Part shown: piece by piece, positions 16,648 to 23,869 of the stretch
Position numbering within the stretch: position 1 is the first letter of the stretch
Layout of the letters: each line of letters begins with the position of its first letter
Source: Streptomyces beigongshangae
Lineage (GTDB): Bacteria > Actinomycetota > Actinomycetes > Streptomycetales > Streptomycetaceae
DNA length: 64,000 nt
Reading direction: 5' to 3'
Assembly: GCF_019710745.1 (NCBI RefSeq)
Contig: NZ_JAHKJW010000021.1
Location: forward strand, 62,001 to 126,000
The notes under the pieces: generated by a model
Told to the model about the DNA's origin: nothing
The model's database searches: none
The model's input: only the letters and a program-made list of their open reading frames with translations
Program-made: the position numbers and the translations under genes

Positions 16648-17630
16648 CCCGCCTCCGCCGCGCCCAGGACGGCCTGGTGGAACCCGGACACCGCGCAGGG
16701 GTGCACCAGGTCCAGATCGTCCAGCGCCTGTTCGGCGGTGAAGGCGGCGGCCCGTGCGTGGTGCCGGACCTGCAGCACGCGGTCGAGGACGTCGGCGGCG
16801 TGGAAGGCCCGTGCGGCCGGCGCCCCCGCCTCCTCCCGCAGGGCGAGCAGGGGCCGCAGACGCGCGGTGAGGGTACCGGGCAGCACGGCCAGCCGCTCCT
16901 CGGTCAGCCGTGCGACGACGGCGGGCAGGTGCCCGCCCAGCAGCTCCTCCCCGCTGAAGCCGGCGTCGGGCAGGACGGCGTTGTGCAGGTGGTGCGCCAG
17001 ACCGAGCAGGAAGGCATCCCCGGGATCCGCGCCGAACGCCTCGGCCAGCAGCACCCCGTGGACCGCCACCGCCCAGCAGTGGTCGCCGTGGCTCTCGGGC
17101 GGCTCCACCATCAGGCGCGGACGCCCGGGACGGGTGGCGCCGGCCCGGGGCTGGGCGCACAGCGCCTCGGCGAACTCCGGGACGGGGCCGCCGTACGGCT
17201 CCCGCCCCTCGGAGAAGTCCCGCGCCCCGTACGGCTCCTCCACCAGGTCCGGCAGCGTCCCGCGCACCAGCGCGGACGTCAGCGGGCCGACGCGGTCCGC
17301 GTGCTGCGCGACGGACCGCTCCAGCACGGCCACCGCCTCGTCCGCCGTCAGCCCGCACCTGCGCAGGACCGGGCCGTCGACCCCGGCCAGACGTGCCCCG
17401 GCCACGGCGGCCGCGCACGCGCGCGCGGCGACGTCGGCGGGCTCCTCACCGCGCACCAACTGTGCCCACGCCCGGCGGAAGGCGCGCTCGGCGACCGAGG
17501 CGCCGCTGCCGGCGGTACGGACCCGCTTGAGGTCCCCGATCTCGCGCAGCAGCGGAAGGACCGCGCGCAGGGCGGCGCGCGGCACCTCCACGACGTCCTG
17601 CCCCGCCGGGCGGGAAGCGGTCTGCGTCAC
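16644..17630 (-). CDS. HD-domain-like protein
   Basis: 328 aa from a GTG overlapping the inositol-phosphate synthase stop. The N-terminal 110 residues are helical and unrecognised. The C-terminal part carries HGDHCWAVAVHG (181-192) and GLAHHLHNAVLPD (about 210-222), spaced like the His and His-Asp ligands of an HD metal-dependent phosphohydrolase, although the second motif reads HH instead of strict HD. Since the first gene makes a phosphorylated inositol and no inositol monophosphatase is in the operon, a phosphatase role is attractive but unproved. Confidence 0.65.
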   Translation of the reverse strand: MTQTASRPAGQDVVEVPRAALRAVLPLLREIGDLKRVRTAGSGASVAERAFRRAWAQLVRGEEPADVAARACAAAVAGARLAGVDGPVLRRCGLTADEAVAVLERSVAQHADRVGPLTSALVRGTLPDLVEEPYGARDFSEGREPYGGPVPEFAEALCAQPRAGATRPGRPRLMVEPPESHGDHCWAVAVHGVLLAEAFGADPGDAFLLGLAHHLHNAVLPDAGFSGEELLGGHLPAVVARLTEERLAVLPGTLTARLRPLLALREEAGAPAARAFHAADVLDRVLQVRHHARAAAFTAEQALDDLDLVHPCAVSGFHQAVLGAAEAG

Positions 17631-18955
17631 GACCGTGCGCTCCGCACGGCGTACCCGCGGGCCGGTTCGTGCAACCCGTCCAACCCGTCCTGCCTGTCCT
17701 GCCTGTCCTGCCCGTCCTGCCCGTCCTGCCCGTCCTGCCCGTCGAGCCAGTCCAGCAGGATCCGCTCCTGACGGTGCAGGGCGTGCTCCGGTACGTTCCC
17801 GTCCGCGGTCATCGGGGCCTTGAAGAAGTACCCGAACTGCTCCTGCACCCCGCGCTCGCCGCGGCGGCGCGCCTCGGCCAGCAGCCGGACCAGTTCCAGC
17901 ACCAGCGGAGCCGCCAGGACGGAGTCCCGGCACAGGAAGTCGATCTTCATCTGCATCCGGCGCCCGAGGAAGCCCACCAGGTCGACGTTGTCCCATGCCT
18001 CCTTCTCGTCGCCGCGCGGCCGGTAGTACTCGATGCGGACCTTGTGGTCCTCCACCGGGTAACCGAGCACCGCGTCCAGCACCGACTCCTTCGTGGCCGT
18101 CTTGCTGGCCAGCGAGTCGGGGTCCTCCAGGGCCTGTCCGTCGCGGTTGCCCAGCAGGTTGGTGGAGTACCAGCCCTCCACCCGCAGGGCCCGCGAGCGC
18201 AGCGCGGGGGCGAGTACCGTCTTGACCATGGTCTGCCCGGTCTTGCCGTCCTTGCCCGCGACGGGTACGCCCGCCCGCTCGGCCAGGAGGGTCAGGGCCG
18301 GCACACCGGCCCCGGCGCTCGGGGTGAAGTTCACGTACGCCATGCCCTCCCGCAGGGCCGCGTAGGCGTAGAGCATGGAGGGGGTGACCGCCTCGTCACC
18401 GGCGTCGAGCGCCGCCTCGAACGCCTCGGCCGAGGCGAGGGCGGGCGACGCCGGGTCGGGCAGCCGCTCGGTGGAGGCGAGGTTGACCACGACCACCTCG
18501 TCCAGGCCCTGCCGGTCGCGGAAGCCGCGCAGATCCTCCCGGATGCGCTCCGTCCGCTCCCGCAGGCCGTCCACGGCCACGACGTTGGCGCCGGTGACCG
18601 CACGGCAGTAATCGGAGTCCGCCACGGCCGGCCACGGCCGCAGCCGCTGCAACTGGGGGGCCACGGCCTCGATCTGGGCCGGCTCCAGGACCCGGTGCAG
18701 ATGGGCCGCCTTGGCCAGGTCGTCCGCCGACACGTCCCAGCCGCCGAAGACCAGGTCCTCGTAGGGCACCAGGTCCGTGCGCGCCGCCAGCGGGAGCCCG
18801 TCCCGGCCGCAGACACCGAGCCTGAGCAGTTCCACCCCGGCCACGGCGGTGGTGGCCACCGCGCCGCCCAGCCCCACGACGGCGGCGCCCAGCCGGCCGG
18901 CCGGGACACCCGCCCTCCCGCGCCGGGGAGCCCGTCCCTCGATCGGTCCGCTCAT
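17627..18955 (-). CDS. Inositol-3-phosphate synthase family protein, first gene of the nine-gene operon
   Basis: 442 aa from the ATG at 18955, with GGAGAGA at suitable distance. The Rossmann motif VGLGGAVATT (27-36) and the catalytic-domain segments KDGKTGQTMVKTVLAP, NLLGNRDGQAL, SKTATKESVLDAVLGY and MQMKIDFLCRDSVLAAPLVLE (read in parts) are those of NAD-dependent myo-inositol-1-phosphate synthase, which converts glucose-6-phosphate to inositol-3-phosphate. The extreme C-terminus replaces the normal end with a Gln-Asp repeat. As the first gene of an eight-overlap operon it should set the substrate: a cyclitol phosphate. A separate housekeeping synthase for mycothiol probably exists elsewhere in the genome. 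Confidence 0.88.
   Translation of the reverse strand: MSGPIEGRAPRRGRAGVPAGRLGAAVVGLGGAVATTAVAGVELLRLGVCGRDGLPLAARTDLVPYEDLVFGGWDVSADDLAKAAHLHRVLEPAQIEAVAPQLQRLRPWPAVADSDYCRAVTGANVVAVDGLRERTERIREDLRGFRDRQGLDEVVVVNLASTERLPDPASPALASAEAFEAALDAGDEAVTPSMLYAYAALREGMAYVNFTPSAGAGVPALTLLAERAGVPVAGKDGKTGQTMVKTVLAPALRSRALRVEGWYSTNLLGNRDGQALEDPDSLASKTATKESVLDAVLGYPVEDHKVRIEYYRPRGDEKEAWDNVDLVGFLGRRMQMKIDFLCRDSVLAAPLVLELVRLLAEARRRGERGVQEQFGYFFKAPMTADGNVPEHALHRQERILLDWLDGQDGQDGQDGQDRQDRQDGLDGLHEPARGYAVRSARS
17673..17744. repeat. 9-bp tandem repeat in the inositol-phosphate synthase C-terminus
   Basis: Eight 9-bp units from 17673 to 17744. On the coding strand they give a (D-G-Q / D-R-Q / D-G-L) tripeptide repeat just before the last 15 residues. 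Confidence 0.9.
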
Positions 18956-19258
18956 TGCTCTCTCCGTTCGACTCGCCCGCCGGGACACGGCCGCGCCCCG
19001 GTGTGGAGACGGGGAGACGGCCGGCGGTCCTCCGCGGTCCGCGGAAGCTGTCGTCCACGCGGCGGTACGAGCTGCCGCGGCGACGCCACCCAGACTCCGC
19101 GCAACCGGCGGAGAGCGCATGCGCGCAAAAGCATCCGGATTCCGGGTTTCGTTCCCGCCGGTGCGGCCCCGCCCCGCGAAAGCGCGGGGCGAGCCCTCTT
19201 CCCGTGACACCCGCGGCACCGGAAGGGCAGGGCCGAACGAGTGAAATGCGGGGCATGG
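18956..19258 (-). other. Upstream region of the nine-gene operon, with hairpin
   Basis: No convincing gene in 303 bp. A perfect hairpin lies at 19171-19190: an 8-bp GCCCCGCG stem with an AAAG loop. It could end transcripts from the dioxygenase gene or sit in the leader of the operon. A locally less GC-rich stretch near 19115-19155 (GCATGCGCGCAAAAGCATCC) is where a promoter might lie; I cannot assign -35 and -10 boxes with confidence. No short peptide with its own ribosome-binding site was found that would suit a YcaO precursor. Confidence 0.4.
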
Positions 19259-19294
19259 GACGGCCCGCCGGAACCTGGGTCCGGGCGGGCCGTC
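19259..19294 (-). terminator. Hairpin terminator after the TauD-family gene
   Basis: Perfect 11-bp stem GACGGCCCGCC / GGCGGGCCGTC (19259-19269 and 19284-19294) with a 14-nt loop, 75 bp downstream of the dioxygenase stop. No T-tract, as usual in Streptomyces. It should separate the dioxygenase from the nine-gene operon. Confidence 0.7.
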
Positions 19295-19336
19295 GGAGAG
19301 GTCGGAGAAGTCGGAGAGGTCAGAAAGGTCGGACGG
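19292..19336. repeat. 9-bp intergenic tandem repeat
   Basis: Five imperfect units of GTCGGAGAG (19292, 19301, 19310, 19319, 19328) between the terminator hairpin and the dioxygenase stop. Non-coding on both strands as far as I can tell. Confidence 0.75.
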
Positions 19337-19369
19337 ACAGGAGAGACCGGACAGAGCGGCGGGCGGGGA

Positions 19370-20353
19370 TCAGAAGGGGCGGTCCCCCGCGATCGCCACC
19401 CGCTCGGCCACCCGCCGGTGCGGTGCGTAGTCGTTCACCGCGTAGTGCTGGGTCGCTCGGTTGTCCCAGAACGCGACGTCCCCCCGCTGCCAGCGGAAAC
19501 GCACCTGGAACTCGGGGACATGGGCCTGCTGGAACAGCAGCCGCAGCAGCCGGTCGCTCTCCGCGCGCTCCATGCCGGTGATCCGGGTGGTGAACGAGGT
19601 GTTGACGAAGAGCATGCGCCGCCCGGTCTCCGGGTGCCGGCGCACCACGGGGTGTTCGACCGGAGGGAACTGCTCCTGGTACGGGGCCAGCCGCTCGGCC
19701 GGGTAGAAGCGGGCGAAGCCCGGCAGGAAGTCGTGGACCGCGCGGGCGCCCTCGACGAGGTCCTTGACGTCCTGCGGCAGGTTGTCGTAGGCCGCGGCCA
19801 TGTCCGCCCACATGGTGTCGCCGCCGAAGGGCGGCACCTCGCGCAGCTGCAGCACCGCGCCCATCGCGGGCCGCTCCCGGAAGGTGACGTCCGTGTGCCA
19901 GACGTTCTCGAACGTCGGCGCGCCCCCCGCCGCCTTGTCGAAGCGCACCACCTCGGCGGCGTCACCGGTCGCGAGCAGCGGATTGGTCTCCAGCTCGCCC
20001 CAGTTGCGGGCGAAGTCGCGCTGGGCGCCGGAGGTGAGGTGCTGGCCGCGGAAGAAGAGCACCTTCCACTCCAGCAGCGCGCGGTTCAGCTCCTCGCGCA
20101 GTGCGTCCGTCAGTGGCCGGGACAGGTCCACCCCCCGCACCTCGGCGCCGATCGTTCTCGCCTGGGGCACCAACTCCAGGTGCGTGTACGGGCGTTCGGG
20201 GACTCCGGAGGGCAGCCGGTCGAGAACGCGGGTGCCCTCGTAGAGGCCGTCGGCGGGTATGCGGTGGTCGCGCAGGACCGGAGGGGCCGACAGGACCGGA
20301 GGAGCCGGAGGAGAGGGGAGGACGGTCGGGGTGATGAGGGTCAACGGGAACAT
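19370..20353 (-). CDS. TauD/TfdA family Fe(II)/2-oxoglutarate dioxygenase
   Basis: 327 aa from the ATG at 20353. Iron ligands are clear: WHTDVTF (HxD, about 176-178) and the distal His in TQHYAVNDY near 303; RRVAERVAIAGDRP supplies the 2-oxoglutarate Arg. Closest in style to taurine and alkylsulfate dioxygenases that release sulfite from sulfonates, but substrate class cannot be fixed. The start is uncertain: AGGAG abuts the ATG directly, whereas an in-frame TTG at 20344 lies 9 nt from it and may be the real start. The first 30 residues are Pro-rich and non-conserved either way. Confidence 0.87.
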   Translation of the reverse strand: MFPLTLITPTVLPSPPAPPVLSAPPVLRDHRIPADGLYEGTRVLDRLPSGVPERPYTHLELVPQARTIGAEVRGVDLSRPLTDALREELNRALLEWKVLFFRGQHLTSGAQRDFARNWGELETNPLLATGDAAEVVRFDKAAGGAPTFENVWHTDVTFRERPAMGAVLQLREVPPFGGDTMWADMAAAYDNLPQDVKDLVEGARAVHDFLPGFARFYPAERLAPYQEQFPPVEHPVVRRHPETGRRMLFVNTSFTTRITGMERAESDRLLRLLFQQAHVPEFQVRFRWQRGDVAFWDNRATQHYAVNDYAPHRRVAERVAIAGDRPF

Positions 20354-20930
20354 CTCCTGGTGATCGGGGCGGCCACGGCCGTCGAACGGGAAGTCGTCCA
20401 GAAGCTGGCGAGGGCCGCCCCGCGGGGCGCAGGGGATGGGAGCACCGGGTCAGGGGTGCGGGGCGGACCACGAGCGGGGAGGGCCGGCGCAGGGCGGGTG
20501 CGCGGGGCGCCGGACCCGGCGGGGGCGTCGGGTCAGCGACAGGAACAGGAGAGGGCCGGGGGAGACCCGACCCGGCCGCGGCGGCGCAGGAAGCTCACAC
20601 CGCGGGGAGCGCACACACCGCATGCGACACGGCTCATCGGCCGGGTCTCGCACAGGATCGGGTACGCGGTCATGGACTCACGCTAGCACCAGCTCCCGCG
20701 GACGCGGGCCCCCGACGGCGGATCGTTCCGCCGGCGGACGCCGTGCGTGACCGGGGGACCGGGGGACCGGATGCCCCGCGGCCCGCGCCGCGACCCGGGA
20801 CCGGCGTCGGCCCGGCACCGGCCGGAGCGGACTTCTTCGCCGACGCCGCACAACCGTTCCGCCCTCCTGCGTGTCACATCAGGCAGGAGCAAACGTCTCC
20901 AAGGATCGCAAAGGATCACAAGGGGGAAAT
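20354..20930. other. Intergenic region without a recognisable gene
   Basis: 577 bp between divergent genes (dioxygenase on minus, secreted protein on plus). I see no supported coding frame or RNA structure. The last 20 bp hold the strong ribosome-binding site (AAGGGGGAA) of the secreted protein gene. A short direct repeat of GACCGGGG lies near 20749-20768. Confidence 0.5.
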
Positions 20931-21380
20931 ATGAGGTTCAGCCGTTCCGTCCTGGCCGGTGCCGCGTTCGCGTCCCTGGCCCTGGGCGCCACCACCGCGC
21001 TGGCGGCGCCCGCCTCCGCCGCGCCCAACACCACCCCGCAGAAGGTCTGCGGGAGCGCCTACAAGACCGTGAACTCGGCGCCCGTCGGCTCCCTCGGCAC
21101 CGTCTACCTGACGTACAACGCCGCCAACGGCGAGAACTGCGTCGCGACCATCCGCAGCACACCGGGCACCGCCGTGGACATGTCCACCTGGATCTACGTC
21201 CCCGACACCGACGAGTACGCCGAGGACTACGGGCAGTACACCTCGTACGCGGGACCGGCCTACGTGTACGGCAAGGCCCACTGCGTCGACTGGGGCGGCA
21301 GCATCAAGAACGTCCACGTGCAGGTGACCGACTCCAACTGTGCCGCCAAGAAGGAGCACAGGAGGACCTTCACCCGCTGA
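20931..21380 (+). CDS. Secreted spore-associated protein A-like
   Basis: 149 aa. A classical Sec signal peptide (residues 1 to about 31: RSVLAGAAFASLALGATTAL, cleavage after PASA) precedes a mature domain of about 115 residues with four Cys (KVCGSAY, ENCVAT, AHCVDW, SNCAAK). The mature part resembles the Streptomyces spore-associated protein SapA in its VCGSAYK and QYTSYAGPAYVYGKAHC segments, a small exported protein found with spores; role unknown. The ATG at 20931 has AAGGGGGAA at 4-6 nt. The 3' end carries a tandem stop-codon repeat and a terminator. Confidence 0.72.
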   Translation: MRFSRSVLAGAAFASLALGATTALAAPASAAPNTTPQKVCGSAYKTVNSAPVGSLGTVYLTYNAANGENCVATIRSTPGTAVDMSTWIYVPDTDEYAEDYGQYTSYAGPAYVYGKAHCVDWGGSIKNVHVQVTDSNCAAKKEHRRTFTR

Positions 21381-21401
21381 CCCGCTGACCCGCTGTCCCG
21401 C
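21378..21401 (+). repeat. 8-bp tandem repeat covering the stop codon
   Basis: TGACCCGC at 21378 and 21386, then TGTCCCGC at 21394. The first TGA is the stop of the SapA-like gene; the second gives a stop in another frame. Confidence 0.7.
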
Positions 21402-21444
21402 CGGTGCGGTGGGGCAGTCCGTGGGCCGGGCTCCTCGGCGCGGT

Positions 21445-21469
21445 CGCCGCCCGTGAACCCCGGGCGGCG
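21445..21469. terminator. Bidirectional hairpin terminator
   Basis: Perfect 9-bp stem CGCCGCCCG / CGGGCGGCG with a 7-nt loop, between two convergent genes (SapA-like on plus, LysR on minus). Confidence 0.7.
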
Positions 21470-21497
21470 GCCGTGCCGCGACGCGTCCCGCCCCGGC

Positions 21498-22394
21498 TCA
21501 GGTGGTGTGCAGCGGGCCGAAGGCTCCGGCCAGCAGGTCGCGCAGGAGCGCCGCGGAAGGATGGGGGTCGCGGCGCGGTGTGATCGCGTAGATGCCGCGG
21601 GTCGGGGGATCGACGAGGGGCACGGGGACGACGTCGGTCCGCAGCGTGCCCGTCAGGATCCCGGGGACCAGTGCGACGGCGTGCCCGGTCGCGACCAGGG
21701 CCAGCTTGCCCGGCAGATCGGCGGCGGCGAGGTCGATCCGGGCGTCGACCCCGGCGCGGGCGGCGTGCCGGCGCAGGAGCGCCGCCGAGCCGTCGTTGTC
21801 CTCGGCCCAGGTCTCCCCGGCCAGCGCCCGTATGTGCACGGGACCGCGTCCGGCCCGCGGATGGCCGGTGGGCAGCACCACGGCCATCGCGTCGAGGCCG
21901 AGGAAGCGCCGGTCGACCCGCGGGTCGTGGGGCAGTCCGGGTGGTGTGTCGGTGACGACGGCGATGTCGAGGTCGCCGTCGGCCACGCGGTGGTGCAGGG
22001 CCGCGCTGAGACCGGGCAGCAGGCTCCACCGGTGGGACCCTCCCCGTTCCAGCAGGTGCCGGACGGCTTCGGGGACGATCCCGGCGGCCAGGGACGGTGT
22101 CGCGCCGATGGCCAGCAGCCGGTCCACGGCCCCGTCCTGGACCTCACGCACCGCGCGGACGGCACGGTCGGCCTCGTCGAGCGTGACCTTGGCGTGGCGC
22201 CGGAACACCTCACCGGCGGGCGTCGGACGCACACCGCGCGGATGGCGCTCCACCAAGGTCACGCCGAGTTGCCGTTCGAGGCCGGCGATCTGCCGGGAGA
22301 CGGCCGACTGCGTGTGATGCAGTTCGGCGGCCGCCGCCGACAGCGACCCGAGCCGACACACCGTCACAAAGGTCCGCCACACCGTCAGTTCCAC
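21498..22394 (-). CDS. LysR family transcriptional regulator
   Basis: 298 aa from the GTG at 22394, giving the canonical N-terminus MELTVWRTFVTVCRLGSLS and helix-turn-helix HHTQSAVSRQIAGLERQLG (about 26-44). The effector domain covers about 88-290. No ribosome-binding site precedes the GTG, but CATACT ends 6 nt upstream, so the transcript may be leaderless. It is divergent from an NTF2-like gene 95 bp away, a common LysR/target layout. The direct repeats ACCAGTATG and ACCAGTGGG just upstream may be part of its operator. Confidence 0.9.
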   Translation of the reverse strand: MELTVWRTFVTVCRLGSLSAAAAELHHTQSAVSRQIAGLERQLGVTLVERHPRGVRPTPAGEVFRRHAKVTLDEADRAVRAVREVQDGAVDRLLAIGATPSLAAGIVPEAVRHLLERGGSHRWSLLPGLSAALHHRVADGDLDIAVVTDTPPGLPHDPRVDRRFLGLDAMAVVLPTGHPRAGRGPVHIRALAGETWAEDNDGSAALLRRHAARAGVDARIDLAAADLPGKLALVATGHAVALVPGILTGTLRTDVVPVPLVDPPTRGIYAITPRRDPHPSAALLRDLLAGAFGPLHTT

Positions 22395-22489
22395 GAGACC
22401 AGTATGACCAGTGGGTATGCGGCCCTCGCAGGGATGCCCCGCAGGATCTGCGCTTGTCGCGGGAACCGCGGTGCGCCACGGTGGCGGAC

Positions 22490-22933
22490 ATGACCGCACA
22501 GCACACGACGGCACACCACACGAGGGCACAGCACACGACGGCACAGGACATGACCGCCGTCCCCGGCCCGGGACGCACCGCGGTGGGGGACGCCGTTCTC
22601 GAGCCGCTCCGCGCCTACGTCCGCGGGCACGCCACCGGCCGCCCCGGCCACTTCCGCGAGGCGTTCCTGCCCACCGCCCATATCGAGGGCGTCCGGGACG
22701 GCGCGTTCGTCTCGTGGTCCCTGGACGAGTACTGCGCCCTCTTCCGGGGCCGCCCGGCGCCGGACGAGCCGGCCCGCTCCCGCCGCGTCGACACCGTCGA
22801 CGTCCACGGCACCGTCGCGAGCGCGGCCATGACGCTCCGGCACGGCGGCGACACCTTCACCGACCTCTTCCTGCTGGTCCGCGTCGACGACAGCTGGCGC
22901 ATCGCCAACAAGGTCTACCACCGGCACACCTGA
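22490..22933 (+). CDS. Nuclear transport factor 2-like (lumazine-binding-like) small protein
   Basis: 147 aa. After about 20 His/Thr/Gln-rich residues the protein follows the SnoaL/NTF2 cone fold of the lumazine-binding-like type: LEPLRAYVRGHATGRPGHFR, FLPTAHIEGVRDGAFVSWS, then DTFTDLFLLVRVDDSWRIAN and VYHRH at the end. These proteins bind or turn over small hydrophobic molecules; most are uncharacterised. The divergent LysR gene is the likely regulator. The stop is 19 bp from the stop of the convergent Mrr-like gene. Confidence 0.75.
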   Translation: MTAQHTTAHHTRAQHTTAQDMTAVPGPGRTAVGDAVLEPLRAYVRGHATGRPGHFREAFLPTAHIEGVRDGAFVSWSLDEYCALFRGRPAPDEPARSRRVDTVDVHGTVASAAMTLRHGGDTFTDLFLLVRVDDSWRIANKVYHRHT

Positions 22934-22952
22934 GGGTCCGGAGCGGCGCGGT

Positions 22953-23693
22953 TCAGTTCGCCGGCGTCCCGTCCCGCGGTCCCGGCGCGAGCAGTTCGTG
23001 CAGGCTCGCGCCCTGCGCCCAGCGTTCCAGCGCGGGGCCGTCGAGGAGACGGGTCCTCCCCTGGCGCTGTGCCCAGCGGACGTCGCGCGTCCGGAAGGTG
23101 CCCCGGTGCACCACCAGGCACAGATCCGGTTCGGCGCCGCTCCGGCGCGTGGGGGAACGCGGGCGGTCCTCGTCGGGCAGGGGTTCCGCCACCGGCCGGA
23201 AGGCGACGTCGAGCCGCCGGCCGTCCGCGTCCCGCGCGTACAGCCGCGGCCGGTCCGGCGCCGGCAGCAGCCGGACCCGCCAGCCGTCCCTGAGCAGCAT
23301 CCGCGCGACGGCCACCGCGAGGCCCTGGACGTCGAGTTCACGCAGCTCGTCCGCGGTGTAGCGACCACGCCGCCGGCGTGCGTCCGGCCGCCGGCGCCGG
23401 ATCTCCACCGCGACGGCGAAGGCCAGGAGGGCGACACCGGTGACCGGGGCGGCGATCCCGACGGCACGGTATCCCGCGGCGAGACCGGCGGCCGTGGCGC
23501 ACACGACCACCGCCGCACCGGCGAAGCCGGGCAGGACGTCACGGAACCTGGGCCCGTACAGCCCCTGGGCCCGCAACCGGCGCACGGTGTGCCGTCTGCT
23601 CGACCGGGCGGACCGGGCGGACCCGGTCGACCGGGTCGACCGGGACGGTCGCGAAGCGTCTGGGGGGTCGGACGACCACGGCACATGTGTCAC
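22953..23693 (-). CDS. Membrane-anchored Mrr-like restriction endonuclease family protein
   Basis: 246 aa from the GTG at 23693, with GGAGGG 8 nt upstream. A basic, Ser-rich N-terminus (1-35) is followed by two membrane segments (about 60-100). The C-terminal domain (about 120-240) matches the Mrr catalytic pattern in outline: YTADELRELDVQGLAVAVAR, an Asp in RRLDVAFRPV, then PDLCLVVHRGTFRTRDVRWA and RTRLLDGPALERWAQG. The usual catalytic QxK is not obvious, so nuclease activity is doubtful. No methylase is nearby. A perfect palindrome overlaps the start. Confidence 0.6.
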   Translation of the reverse strand: MTHVPWSSDPPDASRPSRSTRSTGSARSARSSRRHTVRRLRAQGLYGPRFRDVLPGFAGAAVVVCATAAGLAAGYRAVGIAAPVTGVALLAFAVAVEIRRRRPDARRRRGRYTADELRELDVQGLAVAVARMLLRDGWRVRLLPAPDRPRLYARDADGRRLDVAFRPVAEPLPDEDRPRSPTRRSGAEPDLCLVVHRGTFRTRDVRWAQRQGRTRLLDGPALERWAQGASLHELLAPGPRDGTPAN

Positions 23694-23700
23694 AGTGACA
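23688..23700. promoter_or_regulatory. Perfect palindrome over the start of the Mrr-like gene
   Basis: TGTCAC-A-GTGACA, 6-bp arms around one base, covering the GTG start codon at 23691-23693. A bound repressor would block initiation. The bound protein is unknown; the shape recalls CRP/FNR-type half-sites, but that is only resemblance. Confidence 0.45.
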
Positions 23701-23869
23701 GCCCTCCGCCGACCCCGCTGTTCCCGTCCTCGCGGGACAAATACCCGGCGTGCGGTTCCCCGCCCCGGACGCCGGAGCGAATCCAGTCGCACGCCCCGGC
23801 GCACGGAAGCGTCGCACGGCGCACGGTCGGTGGAGCCATCGTCCTCCGCCGCACGGACCGTGTCCCGGC

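Noticed and set aside
8530..18955. Operon as the housekeeping mycothiol pathway
   Set aside because: GT4 and PIG-L types fit MshA and MshB, but MshC and MshD are absent and a YcaO, MBL, oxidoreductase and methyltransferase are present, so it is at most a relative of that pathway.
8530..18955. Operon as an EBO-type (EboA-F) metabolite cluster
   Set aside because: A TIM-barrel isomerase is shared, but no EboA, UbiA-like prenyltransferase, TatD hydrolase or dehydroquinate-synthase-like gene is present.
18956..19258. Possible RiPP precursor upstream of the YcaO operon
   Set aside because: Short frames exist, but none has a ribosome-binding site, leader/core pattern or Cys/Ser/Thr-rich core worth reporting.
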